DNA from: Limnohabitans sp. Rim28
GTDB taxonomy: Bacteria > Pseudomonadota > Gammaproteobacteria > Burkholderiales > Burkholderiaceae_C
Reading direction: 5' to 3'
DNA length: 64,000 nt
Assembly (NCBI RefSeq): GCF_000293865.2
Contig: NZ_ALKN02000006.1
Location: 124,001-188,000 of the forward strand
Shown here piece by piece: positions 17,365-26,647 of the stretch. The translations under genes were made by a program, and so were the position numbers. The notes under the pieces are model-generated. The model was not told the origin of the DNA. It saw only the letters and a program-made list of their open reading frames with translations, and searched no databases. Every line of letters begins with the position of its first letter. Within the stretch, counting starts at the first letter, position 1.

Positions 17365-18573
17365 ATGTCGGCTGCGCCAGGCACCCCAGGCCCGGGCGCC
17401 CACAGCCCTTGGCTGATAGCCAACGTGCTGGCACAAATCTCGTTTGGCCTCTTGGCCATGACCCTGTGCCTGCCGTCTATGCAGGAATGGGGCGCCATCT
17501 TTGACACCCGCCAAGCCGATGTGCAGCTGACCTTCAGCGGCTATGTGGTCGCCTATGGCGCCTTGCAGCTGGTGTACGGCCCCTTGTCGGACCGCCATGG
17601 GCGCAAGCCCATCCTGATGATCGGACTGGTGGTGGCGGGGCTGGCCTCGGTGATGGCTGCGCTGGCTACCGACATCGCCACACTCACCGCTGCGCGCGTA
17701 CTGCAAGGTGCAGGCAGTGCCGCCAGCATGGTGGTGGGCCGCTCCATGGTGCAAGACCTGTTCACCGGGCCACTGCGCACGCGGGTCATGGCCTATATCG
17801 GCATGGCGCTGGGCCTGTGCCCGCCGCTGGCCACGCTGATCGGTGGGCAAATGCATGTGCGCTTCGGCTGGCAGACCAACTTTGTGTTGCTGGCCATTTT
17901 GGCGGGGCTGCTCTTGGTCGCGGCATGGCTTGGTTTGCCGCAAGTGACCCGACCCGCACCCGCTCAAGGCCACTGGCTGCGGGCCATGCTGCACGCTTAT
18001 GCCCGTTTGCTGCGCGAGCCGCGCTTTTTGCTCTACGTCGCCATCCTCGCCGCGACCACCGCCACGTTTTATGCCTTTCTGGCCGGCGCACCCATCGTGC
18101 TCAAGGGTTACGGCATCGGCCCGGACGGCATTGGCTGGTTCATCATGGCCGTGCCCGTGTCCTACATCTTGGGCAACTTCATGACCTCAAGGCTCATTGC
18201 GCAAGCGGGCGAATTGCGTGTGATGGCCTGGGGCCAAGTGCTCACGGTGACGGGTTTGCTCATCATGTTGGCGCTGGGCCTGGGGGGTGTGCAAACGGCA
18301 CTGGCCGTGGCTTTGCCTTTGATTTTGTTGGGCTTGGGTCATGGCCTGATCAATCCGCCTGCACTGGCAGGCACGGTGGGCGTCATGCCCGCACTGGCCG
18401 GTTCAGCCGCTGCGGTGGCTGGCCTCATGCAGCAACTGACCGGAGCTACCGGCGGTTATCTGGTGGGGCTGGTGCCGCACGAGGGCGCCGTCAATCTGGG
18501 CTGGATGATGCTTTCATTCGCGTTGATCGCGACCGCTGCGCAATGGGGCTTGCACCGCAGCAAAAGGCTCTGA
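17365..18573 (+). CDS. Bcr/CflA family MFS drug or metabolite exporter
   Basis: A 402-residue major facilitator with twelve hydrophobic segments. The loop 2-3 motif GPLSDRHGRKPIL (about residues 72-84) and the N-terminal MQEWGAIFDTRQADVQLTFSGY form are characteristic of the Bcr/CflA (DHA1) group. It follows metW after a single base, so it is co-transcribed with metXW. Bcr-type exporters can excrete sulfur amino acids such as cysteine, which would suit this operon, but that is inference; a general multidrug role is possible. Confidence 0.88.
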   Translation: MSAAPGTPGPGAHSPWLIANVLAQISFGLLAMTLCLPSMQEWGAIFDTRQADVQLTFSGYVVAYGALQLVYGPLSDRHGRKPILMIGLVVAGLASVMAALATDIATLTAARVLQGAGSAASMVVGRSMVQDLFTGPLRTRVMAYIGMALGLCPPLATLIGGQMHVRFGWQTNFVLLAILAGLLLVAAWLGLPQVTRPAPAQGHWLRAMLHAYARLLREPRFLLYVAILAATTATFYAFLAGAPIVLKGYGIGPDGIGWFIMAVPVSYILGNFMTSRLIAQAGELRVMAWGQVLTVTGLLIMLALGLGGVQTALAVALPLILLGLGHGLINPPALAGTVGVMPALAGSAAAVAGLMQQLTGATGGYLVGLVPHEGAVNLGWMMLSFALIATAAQWGLHRSKRL

Positions 18574-18611
18574 ACCTCAACCTCAGACCCTGAGCCGCTG
18601 CAGACTCACGC

Positions 18612-19136
18612 CTAGCCTTCGTGCATCCAAGCGGCGTGTTTGGGCGCACGCTTGGTTTGGGCCCACTCGTTGAGCATGTCCCATTTGCAGGCGTCCAACT
18701 TGGCGTACATCTCGGGCGTGCCCACATCGGCGGCCAGTTCCAGACGGTGGCCGTTGGGATCAAAGAAGTAAATGCTCTTGAAAATCGTGTGGTTGGTCGG
18801 GCCCAGCACGTCCACGCCATTGGCTTGTAGGCGGGCCTTGGCGTCTTCCAGCGCTTGCAAGCTGTCCACCTTGAAGGCGATGTGCTGTACCCATTCAGGG
18901 GTGTTGGTGTCGCGGCCCATTTCGGGGGAGTTGGGCAACTCAAAAAACGCCAGCACGTTGCCGCCACCTGCATCCATGAACACATGCATGTAGGGGTCAG
19001 GGGCTTTGGTGGAAGGCACCAGGTCTTCGGCGATGGCCAAAACAAAGTCCATGTTCAAGTTTTTCACATACCACTCGACAGTGGCTTTGGCGTCTTTGCA
19101 GCGGTAAGCGGCGTGGTGAATGCGGTCGATTTTCAT
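18612..19136 (-). CDS. VOC (glyoxalase/extradiol dioxygenase superfamily) protein
   Basis: A 174-residue vicinal oxygen chelate fold protein. The start KIDRIHHAAYRCKDA supplies the first metal histidine; VQHIAFKV and FFDPNGHRLELA provide the later His and Glu ligands. It is the last gene of a small minus-strand set with a DUF2783 protein and an MhpA-like monooxygenase, so it may act on a hydroxylated aromatic, though the single short VOC unit with a C-terminal extension could be an isomerase or lyase instead. Confidence 0.82.
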   Translation of the reverse strand: MKIDRIHHAAYRCKDAKATVEWYVKNLNMDFVLAIAEDLVPSTKAPDPYMHVFMDAGGGNVLAFFELPNSPEMGRDTNTPEWVQHIAFKVDSLQALEDAKARLQANGVDVLGPTNHTIFKSIYFFDPNGHRLELAADVGTPEMYAKLDACKWDMLNEWAQTKRAPKHAAWMHEG

Positions 19137-19155
19137 GCGGTTCTCCTAGGGGGAC

Positions 19156-19386
19156 TCAGTCGGTTTGGCGGGCGGCCTGCAGTGCCTCGCGCAACACGCG
19201 CAAGTCGCCAATGTGGTTGGCCAACAGCAAGATCAATCGGGCGTTGAGCGCCTCGCTTTGTTCGTCGCTCAGGCCGTTGTGCGCGTCGATCAGGTGTTCA
19301 TAGAACTCGTCACCGGGCGAAAAGTCTCGAAAAAAGCGGCGGCCAGCTTCGTGGAAATTGGGATCGGTTTTCAGGGGGCTGTTCAT
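19156..19386 (-). CDS. DUF2783 small protein
   Basis: A 76-residue, mostly helical cytoplasmic protein. I recognise it as DUF2783 from FFRDFSPGDEFYEHLIDAH and the LILLLANHIGD helix. Such proteins occur immediately downstream of FAD-dependent aromatic monooxygenases, as here (18 bases after the upstream gene). The conserved pairing suggests an accessory role, for example as a subunit or stability factor of the hydroxylase, but no function is established to my knowledge. Confidence 0.75.
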   Translation of the reverse strand: MNSPLKTDPNFHEAGRRFFRDFSPGDEFYEHLIDAHNGLSDEQSEALNARLILLLANHIGDLRVLREALQAARQTD

Positions 19387-19404
19387 GTTGGTCCTGTGTG
19401 CGGT

Positions 19405-21090
19405 TCAGGCTTGGGGACTGAATTGGCCCAATGCACGGGCCAGGGCCGCTTGCAAGCGGGCGCTGTCGAGGCTGCGCCAACGGGCCAGCACATGTTGATC
19501 GGGGCGCAGCAAATAGGCGGTGCCAGGTTGGGCGTCGTAGCGCTTGGCCACCAGGCCTTGGGCGTCAACGATGACTTGGATGCCGGGGATGTTCAGGGGG
19601 CTTGGGGAGACGATGAGGGGGGTAACCTGGACGGCCGCATTCGCGCACAGGGGTGCGTTCCCACTGAATGCAAGTTGCGCCAGCACATCGGGCGTCGGCG
19701 GCGCATCCACAAACAACAGCAGCTGAAAACCCTTGCCCACCTGGTCGAGCAGCCAAGCGTCTTGTCCATCCACTTGCACCGGTGCATCGTCCATCGGTGC
19801 ACCGGGCACCATGTTGCCTGCAAACGCTTCGGCATCGGGCGTGTTGAGCATCGAGCCAGTGAGGAAAGAGGGCACCGACAAGCGGCCCGAGTTGACCAGC
19901 TTGCGCGCAAACGGGTGGTGTTTGGCCAGCGCCAGCACCTGGTTGCGGAAGGTCTTGCTGGTGCGGCTCTTGGGGGTGATGAAGTCGGTCGAGCGGGTCG
20001 AGTTCATGATGTTTTCGTCGGCCGCAAACTGGCGGTCCATTGCGTAGGTGTCGAGCAACTTCTCGCTGGCCTGGCCTTGGATCACCAGCGCCAGCTTCCA
20101 CAACAGATCGTCCACATCCTGAAAGCCCGAGTTGGCACCGCGTGCGCCGAAGGGCGAGACCTGGTGCGCCGCATCGCCTGCAAACAGCACGCGACCATGC
20201 CGAAAATCGGTCATGCGCCGGCACTGGAAGGTGTAGATGCTGACCCATTCCAGCTCAAACGGGCGCTCGTCGCCCAGCATGGCCTGCAAGCGCGGGATGA
20301 CTTTTTCGGGCTTCTTTTCTTCTTCGGGGTCGGCATCCCAACCAAGCTGAAAGTCAATGCGCCAGACGTTGTTGCTTTGCTTGTGCAGCAGCACGCTTTG
20401 GTTGGGGTGAAAAGGCGGGTCAAACCAGAACCAGCGCTCTGCGGGATAGTCGGCCTTCATGATCACATCGGCGATCAAAAAGCGGTCCTGGAACACACGG
20501 CCTTCGATGTCCAGCCCCAGGTGGCGGCGAACGGGGCTGCGTGCACCGTCGGCCACCACCAGCCAGTCGGCCTCGATGTCGAACGTGCCTTCGGGCGTTT
20601 CCACCGTCAGCGTGGCGTGCGTGTCGTGGGGCGTGACCGCAGTCACCTTGTGCTGCCAGCGGATGTCGGCCCCCAATTCGAGTGCGCGGGCAATCAGCAT
20701 TTCCTCGACGTGGTACTGCTGCAAATTGATCATGCCGGGGCGCTTGTGGCCCGCATCCGGCACCAAATTGAACTGGTAAACCTCGTCTTCTTCCAAAAAG
20801 GTGCGGCCGATGTTCCAGCTCACCCCCAAGTCGCAGGCCTCGTTGGCAATGCCCAGACGGTCCAGGATTTCAAGCGAACGCTTGGCATAACAAACCGCCC
20901 GCGAGCCGATCGAGACGGTTTTGTCGTCGTCCAGCACGAGCACATCAAGGCCCTGCAAGCGGGCGTCTATGGCAGCGGCCAAGCCTACGGGGCCGGCACC
21001 AATGACGATCAAGGGCTTGCGCTGCGGTGGCGTGGCGATCAGGTCGGCGGGCGACTTGTAGGGATAAATCGGGTTGACGTAAGCACCCAT
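19405..21090 (-). CDS. FAD-dependent aromatic monooxygenase (MhpA/PheA-like)
   Basis: A 561-residue class A flavoprotein monooxygenase. The N-terminal dinucleotide motif is VIGAGPVGLAAAID (about residues 29-42), the middle DG-type motif is LVVADGARSPVRR, and the second FAD motif is GDAAHQVSPFGARGANSG. The C-terminal thioredoxin-like region from about residue 410 is typical of the phenol-hydroxylase/MhpA branch. The ATG at 21090 (MGAYVNPIYP) is preferred to one ten codons upstream. Relatives insert an OH group into 3-hydroxyphenylpropionate, resorcinol or related phenols using NAD(P)H. A GntR regulator is divergent, with inverted repeats in between. Confidence 0.88.
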   Translation of the reverse strand: MGAYVNPIYPYKSPADLIATPPQRKPLIVIGAGPVGLAAAIDARLQGLDVLVLDDDKTVSIGSRAVCYAKRSLEILDRLGIANEACDLGVSWNIGRTFLEEDEVYQFNLVPDAGHKRPGMINLQQYHVEEMLIARALELGADIRWQHKVTAVTPHDTHATLTVETPEGTFDIEADWLVVADGARSPVRRHLGLDIEGRVFQDRFLIADVIMKADYPAERWFWFDPPFHPNQSVLLHKQSNNVWRIDFQLGWDADPEEEKKPEKVIPRLQAMLGDERPFELEWVSIYTFQCRRMTDFRHGRVLFAGDAAHQVSPFGARGANSGFQDVDDLLWKLALVIQGQASEKLLDTYAMDRQFAADENIMNSTRSTDFITPKSRTSKTFRNQVLALAKHHPFARKLVNSGRLSVPSFLTGSMLNTPDAEAFAGNMVPGAPMDDAPVQVDGQDAWLLDQVGKGFQLLLFVDAPPTPDVLAQLAFSGNAPLCANAAVQVTPLIVSPSPLNIPGIQVIVDAQGLVAKRYDAQPGTAYLLRPDQHVLARWRSLDSARLQAALARALGQFSPQA

Positions 21091-21140
21091 GTGATGCGCT
21101 CCAGAAGGGTCAAAAAGCACCCTGAGGTGCCCAGTCGGTA

Positions 21141-21171
21141 ATTTACCATTGATAAATCAGTTTACCTAAAC
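21141..21171. promoter_or_regulatory. Candidate operator between the monooxygenase and GntR genes
   Basis: Two AT-rich inverted repeats lie side by side: ATTTACC-ATT-GATAAAT (21141-21157, one mismatch) and GTTTA-CC-TAAAC (21160-21171, perfect). They are in the divergent gap and suit binding of a dimeric GntR-family regulator. Confidence 0.45.
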
Positions 21172-21279
21172 GTAATTTTCGGGTTTCTACGGGGCAAGGA
21201 AACGCAGCCATACACTGAATCGACCGTGCCTCACGGTGGAGGTCTGTATGCTGGAGCTTGTTTTTTGTATGACAAGCCC

Positions 21280-22053
21280 ATGAGCCAACAATTTACCCCC
21301 GTCTCGAGCGGCGCACGCCTGTCCGACCAAGTGGCCGCACAACTGACGGCCGAGATCGAGCAGGGCCGATTGGCACCGGGCGCCAAATTGCCCACTGAAG
21401 CCAATTTGGCCGCGCAGTTTCGGGTCAGCCGCACCGTGGTCCGAGAGGCGGTGTCTCGCCTCAAGTCTTTGGGCTTGGTGGATTCGAGGCAAGGCAGCGG
21501 GGTATTTGTCAAACCCGCATTGCCCATTCCAGCTTTGCACTTCGAAGCCCGGCATGCGGCCTCGCAAGAAGCCGTGGTTCAGATGGTGGAAGTGCGGCGA
21601 GCGCTGGAGGCCGAAGTCGCCGCCCTCGCCGCACAGCGCCGTTCGCCCCAAGACATTCTTGACATTGAATGGGCGGTGCAAGCCCTGAACGACGCGGTCT
21701 TGGCGGGCGGCAATGGGGTGACCGAAGACGTGAACTTTCACCGGGCCATTGCGCAGGCCACCCGCAACCCTTTTTTGATCCAGACGCTGCAGTACCTGAG
21801 TCAATTTCTGCATGGCGCCACCCAAGTGACGCGGGCCAACGAAGCGCGCAGGCTGGATTTTGCGGCAGAGGTGCGCGCCGAGCACCAAGCCATTTTGTCG
21901 GCCATCGTGGCGGGTAACGCTGAACAAGCCCGTCAGGCTGCTGCGGCCCACCTGGGCAACGCGATAGGGCGCATACGCCAGGCCGATCCTGCATTTTGGG
22001 AACAAGAGGGCGAGCGGCTGGCACAGCCCTTGGTCAAGGGCTTGCGCGGTTGA
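21280..22053 (+). CDS. GntR family transcriptional regulator, FadR subfamily (FCD domain)
   Basis: A 257-residue regulator. The winged helix (residues 10-75) contains LAAQFRVSRTVVREAVSRL and the wing VDSRQGSGVFV; the C-terminal all-helical FCD domain (about 95-235) carries metal-binding histidines such as NFHRAIA and the late AHLGN segment. The ATG at 21280 is preferred over a GTG at 21226. It is divergent from the aromatic monooxygenase set, which it most likely controls in response to a small carboxylic acid. It converges with the EamA transporter gene. Confidence 0.9.
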   Translation: MSQQFTPVSSGARLSDQVAAQLTAEIEQGRLAPGAKLPTEANLAAQFRVSRTVVREAVSRLKSLGLVDSRQGSGVFVKPALPIPALHFEARHAASQEAVVQMVEVRRALEAEVAALAAQRRSPQDILDIEWAVQALNDAVLAGGNGVTEDVNFHRAIAQATRNPFLIQTLQYLSQFLHGATQVTRANEARRLDFAAEVRAEHQAILSAIVAGNAEQARQAAAAHLGNAIGRIRQADPAFWEQEGERLAQPLVKGLRG

Positions 22054-22072
22054 GACCCGGCTCCCACTGCCT

Positions 22073-22993
22073 TCAATGCTTGGCTTTGGGCTTGCGCAAG
22101 CCCAACCACATGACAGTGGCCACCACCACGGCAGCCCCCAACACTTGCATAGGGGCGATGGCTTGGCCCAGAAGCGCCCAAGCCAACACCAGCGCAAAAA
22201 TAGGCTCAACATTCATGATGGCCGAATTGCCGACCACGCCCAATTTGGGCAACACGGTGAACATGATGGTGAAGGCCGTGCCGTACAAGAAGGTCAAAAG
22301 GGCCAAGCCCCACCAACCCGGTTCGGCCTGGGGCCACTGAAATCCACCTTGCGTGCTGGCCACCAGGGCTGCCAGGACACCGACAGTGGTCAGCGAGGTG
22401 AAGGTGCGCAGACGGCCGTCCACGCCCACGGTTTCGTGCTGCGTCAACACCAAGGCCAAACCAAACGTCACCGAGGCGATCAAAGCGAAACCCACCCCCG
22501 CGCCAATTTCGCCCCAATGCCGCGCCGCGCCCAAGCCCGACGCAGCGCCCAACACATCCAGTGCCAAGGCCAAGCCGAGCATCATCACGGGCATGGCCCA
22601 CAGCAGGGCACGCTCAGGCTTGTGTCCATACAAAATCCGGGCCCACAGGGCCGTGGTCAAGGGGTAGGTGTTGAACGCCAGCAAAGCCAGCGCCACCGGC
22701 AAACGCGCCACGGCCGAATACAGGCACACGCTTTGTACCGCGATCAGCACCCCCACCGCCGCCAGGTATTTGCGTTGTTGGGGCTGCACACTGAACGCCA
22801 CTTTTTGCTGCCACAGGATCAAGGCCACCACGCCAGCGGTGAGGACACTGCGCACCGTGACCGCCGTCACCACGTCCAGGCCGTGGTTGAAAGCGGTTCG
22901 GGCGGCCACATGGTTGGCGCCCATCATGAAGGCGGTCAGCAACAAGGTCGCAAAAGCCGCGCCCGTCAATCCCGCAGAAGTGGTTTTGCTCAT
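22073..22993 (-). CDS. EamA/DMT family transporter
   Basis: A 306-residue inner-membrane protein with ten hydrophobic segments and two EamA repeats (about residues 10-145 and 160-300). The family exports metabolites such as amino acids or takes up small organic compounds. It is the last gene of the long minus-strand run that begins with hpaR and starts 30 bases after the ketopantoate-reductase-like gene. That context suggests movement of an aromatic acid or a catabolic intermediate. No terminator is seen in the 19-base gap to the convergent GntR gene. Confidence 0.85.
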   Translation of the reverse strand: MSKTTSAGLTGAAFATLLLTAFMMGANHVAARTAFNHGLDVVTAVTVRSVLTAGVVALILWQQKVAFSVQPQQRKYLAAVGVLIAVQSVCLYSAVARLPVALALLAFNTYPLTTALWARILYGHKPERALLWAMPVMMLGLALALDVLGAASGLGAARHWGEIGAGVGFALIASVTFGLALVLTQHETVGVDGRLRTFTSLTTVGVLAALVASTQGGFQWPQAEPGWWGLALLTFLYGTAFTIMFTVLPKLGVVGNSAIMNVEPIFALVLAWALLGQAIAPMQVLGAAVVVATVMWLGLRKPKAKH

Positions 22994-23023
22994 GAGGTCA
23001 AGGTGACGGCCTGAAAGTCAAGG

Positions 23024-24007
23024 TCATGCCTTGGGATAGAGCCCCAAACCAGCGGCGTGGAGGCGGCTCAAACCCAGCAAAGCGTCCGTGAAAGGCGTCT
23101 GCACGCCTGTCAGCTGCCCCAACTCGCGCACAGCGGTCACCAGCGCATCGAGCTCGACCGGCTTGCCCGCGTCCACGTCTTGCAGCATCGAGGTGCGAAA
23201 GGCCCCCAGCTTGCGGGTGACGGCGTGGCGGTCTTCGGGCGTTTGCGCGATCGGGATGCCCATGCGTTCACCAATGGCCTTGGCTTCGAGCATGACGCTG
23301 GAGACAAAGCCGCGCACCAGCGGATCGTCGAGGATCACGTCGGTGGTGGCCCCCGTGAAGGCGCTGATGGGGTTGAGGGTCATATTGCCCCAGAGCTTGT
23401 ACCAAACGTCTTTCTGGATCTGGGGCGAGACCGTGGCGTTGAAGCCCGCCTGCACCAGCAGGGCTGTCAGTGCCTGCACACGCGCTGTGTCGGCACCGCC
23501 GGGCTCGCCCAGAATCAAGCCGTTGCCAAAGTGGTGCCGGATCACGCCCGGCACATCGACCGAACAACTGGCGTGCACCACACCGCCCACAATGTGTGCG
23601 GCCGGGATGTGCTGCGCGATCACGCCACCCGGGTCCACAGCATCCAGGTGTGTGCCCGCCAAAGCACCGCCGAAGCCCTGCAAAAACCACCACGGCACGC
23701 CGTTCATGGCCGTCAGCACCACGGTATCCGAGCCCAGCAAAGGGCCGATGCGCCGAGCCACATCGGCCATGGCCGGGGCCTTGACGGCCACGATGACCAG
23801 GTCTTGAACACCCAGCTCGGCCGGGTTTTCGCGGGCCACCAAAGAGGCGCGAATCTCCTGCCCGCCTTGCAGCAGCACCAGGCCGTTTTGTTGCAGGGCT
23901 TCCAGTGTGGCCCCGCGCGCCACCGCGCTCAAGCTGCAGCCTTGCTGCGCCAGTTGCGCGCCGATCCAGCCCCCAATGGCGCCTGCGCCGTAAATGCAAA
24001 CCTTCAT
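23024..24007 (-). CDS. 2-dehydropantoate 2-reductase (ApbA/PanE) family protein
   Basis: A 327-residue NADPH-dependent reductase. The N-terminal Rossmann loop is GAGAIGGWIGA (about residues 7-17), the VKAPAM segment carries the conserved lysine region, and the C-terminal helical domain contains KLWGNMTLNPISAFTG. The start at 24007 is fixed by an ATGA overlap with the upstream aldolase gene. A biosynthetic PanE would be unusual here; association with a class II aldolase and hpa genes points to reduction of a 2-keto acid or similar catabolic intermediate. The substrate is not known. Confidence 0.85.
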   Translation of the reverse strand: MKVCIYGAGAIGGWIGAQLAQQGCSLSAVARGATLEALQQNGLVLLQGGQEIRASLVARENPAELGVQDLVIVAVKAPAMADVARRIGPLLGSDTVVLTAMNGVPWWFLQGFGGALAGTHLDAVDPGGVIAQHIPAAHIVGGVVHASCSVDVPGVIRHHFGNGLILGEPGGADTARVQALTALLVQAGFNATVSPQIQKDVWYKLWGNMTLNPISAFTGATTDVILDDPLVRGFVSSVMLEAKAIGERMGIPIAQTPEDRHAVTRKLGAFRTSMLQDVDAGKPVELDALVTAVRELGQLTGVQTPFTDALLGLSRLHAAGLGLYPKA

Positions 24008-24792
24008 GCGCGCCACCCTGTGTCTTGTCGGTCAATCTGGCGCACCAGCGCCTGGAAAACATCCTCGCCGGCGCCATGGTTCGGGTTGAACTGCAAGGCA
24101 TCGCGGGTGCATCTGTCGGCGATCGCTTCGGGCACCGCAATCGGCTGGCCCATGCTCAGCGTGGCCATCTGGATTTCGCAGGCACGCTGCAAGGTCCAGA
24201 GCACGGCAAAGGTCTGTGCCAAGGTGTGGCCCCAGGCCAGCAAACCGTGGTTGCGCAAGATGCCCGCCTGTTTGTCGCCCATGCTGCGCAACAGGCGCGG
24301 CGCTTCGTCGGCGTGGATGGTGATGCCTTCAAAGTCATGGTAGGCCACCATGTTGTGCAGCTGGGCACTGTAAAAATTGGTCTGCTGCAAGCCGCCTTGC
24401 AAACAAGCCACGGCCACCCCCGCTGTGGTGTGCGTGTGCATCACGCAATGCGCGCCGGCCAGGCCTTCGTGCACCGCCGCATGCACGGTGAAGCCTGCCG
24501 GGTTGACGGGGTAGGGCGAGCCACCCTGCACTCGGCCCTGCACATCGATCTTGACCAGGTTGCTGGCCGTGACTTCGCTGTAGTGCAGGCCAAAGGGGTT
24601 GATCAAAAAGTGTTTCTCGCCCCCCGTGACGCTGTCGGGCAGGCGCAGCGTGATGTGGTTGTAGATCATCTCGGTCCAGCCGAGCAGGGCGAACACACGG
24701 TAGCAGGCGGCCAACTGCAAGCGGGCCTGCCATTCATCGGGGTGCACCTGCGCTTTTAGCGAAGGCACCAAGGGTTGGGGAGTGGGGAACAT
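24004..24792 (-). CDS. Class II aldolase/adducin family protein
   Basis: A 262-residue protein of the AraD/FucA/adducin fold. The metal-binding HTHTTAGVA segment (about residue 118) and a later HGLLAWG histidine (about residue 190) give the expected zinc triad; the HITLRLP segment near residue 46 is also typical. A good AGGAG site precedes the ATG at 24792; the longer frame upstream is not supported. It is translationally coupled to the ketopantoate-reductase-like gene and lies just downstream of hpaI. It may be an aldolase or decarboxylase for a side product of homoprotocatechuate catabolism, which is inference. Confidence 0.85.
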   Translation of the reverse strand: MFPTPQPLVPSLKAQVHPDEWQARLQLAACYRVFALLGWTEMIYNHITLRLPDSVTGGEKHFLINPFGLHYSEVTASNLVKIDVQGRVQGGSPYPVNPAGFTVHAAVHEGLAGAHCVMHTHTTAGVAVACLQGGLQQTNFYSAQLHNMVAYHDFEGITIHADEAPRLLRSMGDKQAGILRNHGLLAWGHTLAQTFAVLWTLQRACEIQMATLSMGQPIAVPEAIADRCTRDALQFNPNHGAGEDVFQALVRQIDRQDTGWRA

Positions 24793-24854
24793 GCGGGTCT
24801 CCTGATGGTGGCGCAAAGATCGGCGAATCGGGGTCTGACCCCAATTCATACCAA

Positions 24855-25670
24855 TTAATAGGTCGCGCCTTTGGCGGGTGCGGCAACAGAAATGGCTGAT
24901 TTGAAATGCGCCGCCAAATCCGTGGTGTGGCGCATCAAGAGTTGCGTGTCCAGGCCCACCGCGACGAACAGCGCGCCGAGCTGGAGGTATTGCGCGGCCA
25001 GATTGCGGTCGGGCGAGAGGATGCCGGGCGCCTTGCCCGCCTTCAGGATGCGGGCGATGGCGTCCTCGATGGCCGCTTGCACCTCGGGGTGGGCGGCGTT
25101 GCCCACATGGCCCATGGAAGCGGACAGATCAGCCGGCCCAATGAAGACACCGTCCACGCCGGGCGTGGCGGCAATCGCATCCAGGTTCTGCAGGGCCAAG
25201 CGCGACTCCACCTGCACCAGCAGACACACTTCCTGGTTGGCGCGTTTGAAGTAATCCGGGTAGTGGCCCCAGCGCGAGGCCCGCGCACCGGCCATGCCGC
25301 GCACGCCGCCTTGCCCATCGTCTTGCGGGTAGCGCATGGCCTGCACCAGTTGTGCGGCCTGCTCAGGCGTGTCGACCATGGGCACCAGGATGTTTTGCGC
25401 ACCCAGGTCCAGGTATTGTTTGATGAGCGCCGTCTCGCCCACGGGCACACGGCACACCGGGTGGCTGCCGGGGTAAGCGGCCAGGGTCTGCAATTGGGCC
25501 TGGATGCTGCGCAGGTCATTGGGCGCGTGCTCGCCGTCGATCACCAGCCAGTCGAACCCGGCCAGGGCGCAGATTTCGGCGGTGTAGGCATTGGCCAAAC
25601 CCATCCACAGACCGATCTGGGGCTGTTTGTTGTGCAGGGCTTGTTTGAATGTATTCACGGGGGTGTTCAT
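24855..25670 (-). CDS. hpaI: 4-hydroxy-2-oxoheptanedioate aldolase HpaI
   Basis: A 271-residue class II pyruvate aldolase that splits 4-hydroxy-2-oxo-heptane-1,7-dioate to pyruvate and succinic semialdehyde, the last step of the homoprotocatechuate meta pathway. Family motifs are [22 protein letters not shown], the arginine in VCRVP and the metal-binding QVES ... [10 protein letters not shown]. An AGAGGAA site precedes the ATG. A 152-base gap separates it from hpaH, the only sizeable gap in the operon, and I see no promoter or gene in it. Confidence 0.93.
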   Translation of the reverse strand: MNTPVNTFKQALHNKQPQIGLWMGLANAYTAEICALAGFDWLVIDGEHAPNDLRSIQAQLQTLAAYPGSHPVCRVPVGETALIKQYLDLGAQNILVPMVDTPEQAAQLVQAMRYPQDDGQGGVRGMAGARASRWGHYPDYFKRANQEVCLLVQVESRLALQNLDAIAATPGVDGVFIGPADLSASMGHVGNAAHPEVQAAIEDAIARILKAGKAPGILSPDRNLAAQYLQLGALFVAVGLDTQLLMRHTTDLAAHFKSAISVAAPAKGATY

Positions 25671-25822
25671 GGATCAGTTCCTCTCGTTAAAGGCCACAAG
25701 GCTTACAGGCTGCTGGTGCCGGGGTGGCGGTCTGGGCGATGTGGCAAAGCGAAGCGCCTCTGAGCCCGGGCCGCCACCTCGGGGCCAGCAGCCTCCCGCA
25801 CACGCATGACGAAGACTCGGCA

Positions 25823-26644
25823 TCAAACAAACCGGAACTCCAGTTTGCCCAAAGGCCCGTAGTCCGCCTCGAACACATCACCCACTTTGGCCAGCGCCGG
25901 TTTTGTGAACGAGCCCGCCAACACGATCTCGCCCGCTTGCAAATGCTCACCCCAGGGCGCGAGCTTGTTGGCCAACCAAGCAATGCCCACGGCAGGATGC
26001 CCTTGCACACCCGCCGCCAGCCCTGTTTCTTCGACCACGCCGTTCTGGCGCAGCACCGCGCCACACCAGGGCAAATCGGTGGTCAACGGGTCCACGCGTT
26101 TGGCCCCGAGCACGATGCCCGCATTGGCGGCGTTGTCGCTGATGGTGTCGTAGACCTTGCGCATCAACTTGGTGTGGCGGTCGAACTGTTCGATGCGCGA
26201 GTCGATGATCTCAATCGCGGGCGTGACGTACTCGGTGGCCTCCAAGACTTGCTGCACCGTCACGTTGGGGCCGCGCAGTTCTTGTTGGAGGATGAAAGCC
26301 AGCTCCACCTCGACACGCGGGGCGATGAAATCGGTGAACGGAATGTCCAGCACCTGACCAGGCGTGCAGTCGTAGCGCATGTCATCCAGCAGCGTGCCGT
26401 AGTCGGGCTCGTCGATCTGACTGGAGACCTGCATGGCGCGGCTGGTCAGGCCAATCTTGTGGCCGATCATGGTGCGCCCTTCGGCGAACTTGAGCTGCAT
26501 CCAGGCGCGGTTGATGCGGTAACCGTCTTCGATGGTCATGCCTGGAAAGCGCTTGGAAAAGTGCTCGATCTGCACGCGGGATTTTTCGGACTGGTTGAGC
26601 TCGTGCGCGAGCTGCTGGATCTGGTCTTCGGTGAACACGGACAT
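25823..26644 (-). CDS. hpaH: 2-oxo-hept-4-ene-1,7-dioate hydratase HpaH
   Basis: A 273-residue member of the hydratase/decarboxylase (MhpD-like) family, adding water to 2-oxo-hept-4-ene-1,7-dioate to form the HpaI substrate. Visible signatures are [14 protein letters not shown], the metal-binding [11 protein letters not shown] acidic residues and the C-terminal LAGSFTKP loop. It lies 3 bases after hpaF. Its order just before hpaI matches the reaction order. Confidence 0.93.
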   Translation of the reverse strand: MSVFTEDQIQQLAHELNQSEKSRVQIEHFSKRFPGMTIEDGYRINRAWMQLKFAEGRTMIGHKIGLTSRAMQVSSQIDEPDYGTLLDDMRYDCTPGQVLDIPFTDFIAPRVEVELAFILQQELRGPNVTVQQVLEATEYVTPAIEIIDSRIEQFDRHTKLMRKVYDTISDNAANAGIVLGAKRVDPLTTDLPWCGAVLRQNGVVEETGLAAGVQGHPAVGIAWLANKLAPWGEHLQAGEIVLAGSFTKPALAKVGDVFEADYGPLGKLEFRFV

Positions 26645-26647
26645 GGC

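Noticed and set aside
19165..21141. A 658-codon open frame antisense to the FAD monooxygenase
   Set aside because: High-GC shadow frame with His/Gln-rich composition and no motifs; the monooxygenase on the other strand is complete and well supported.
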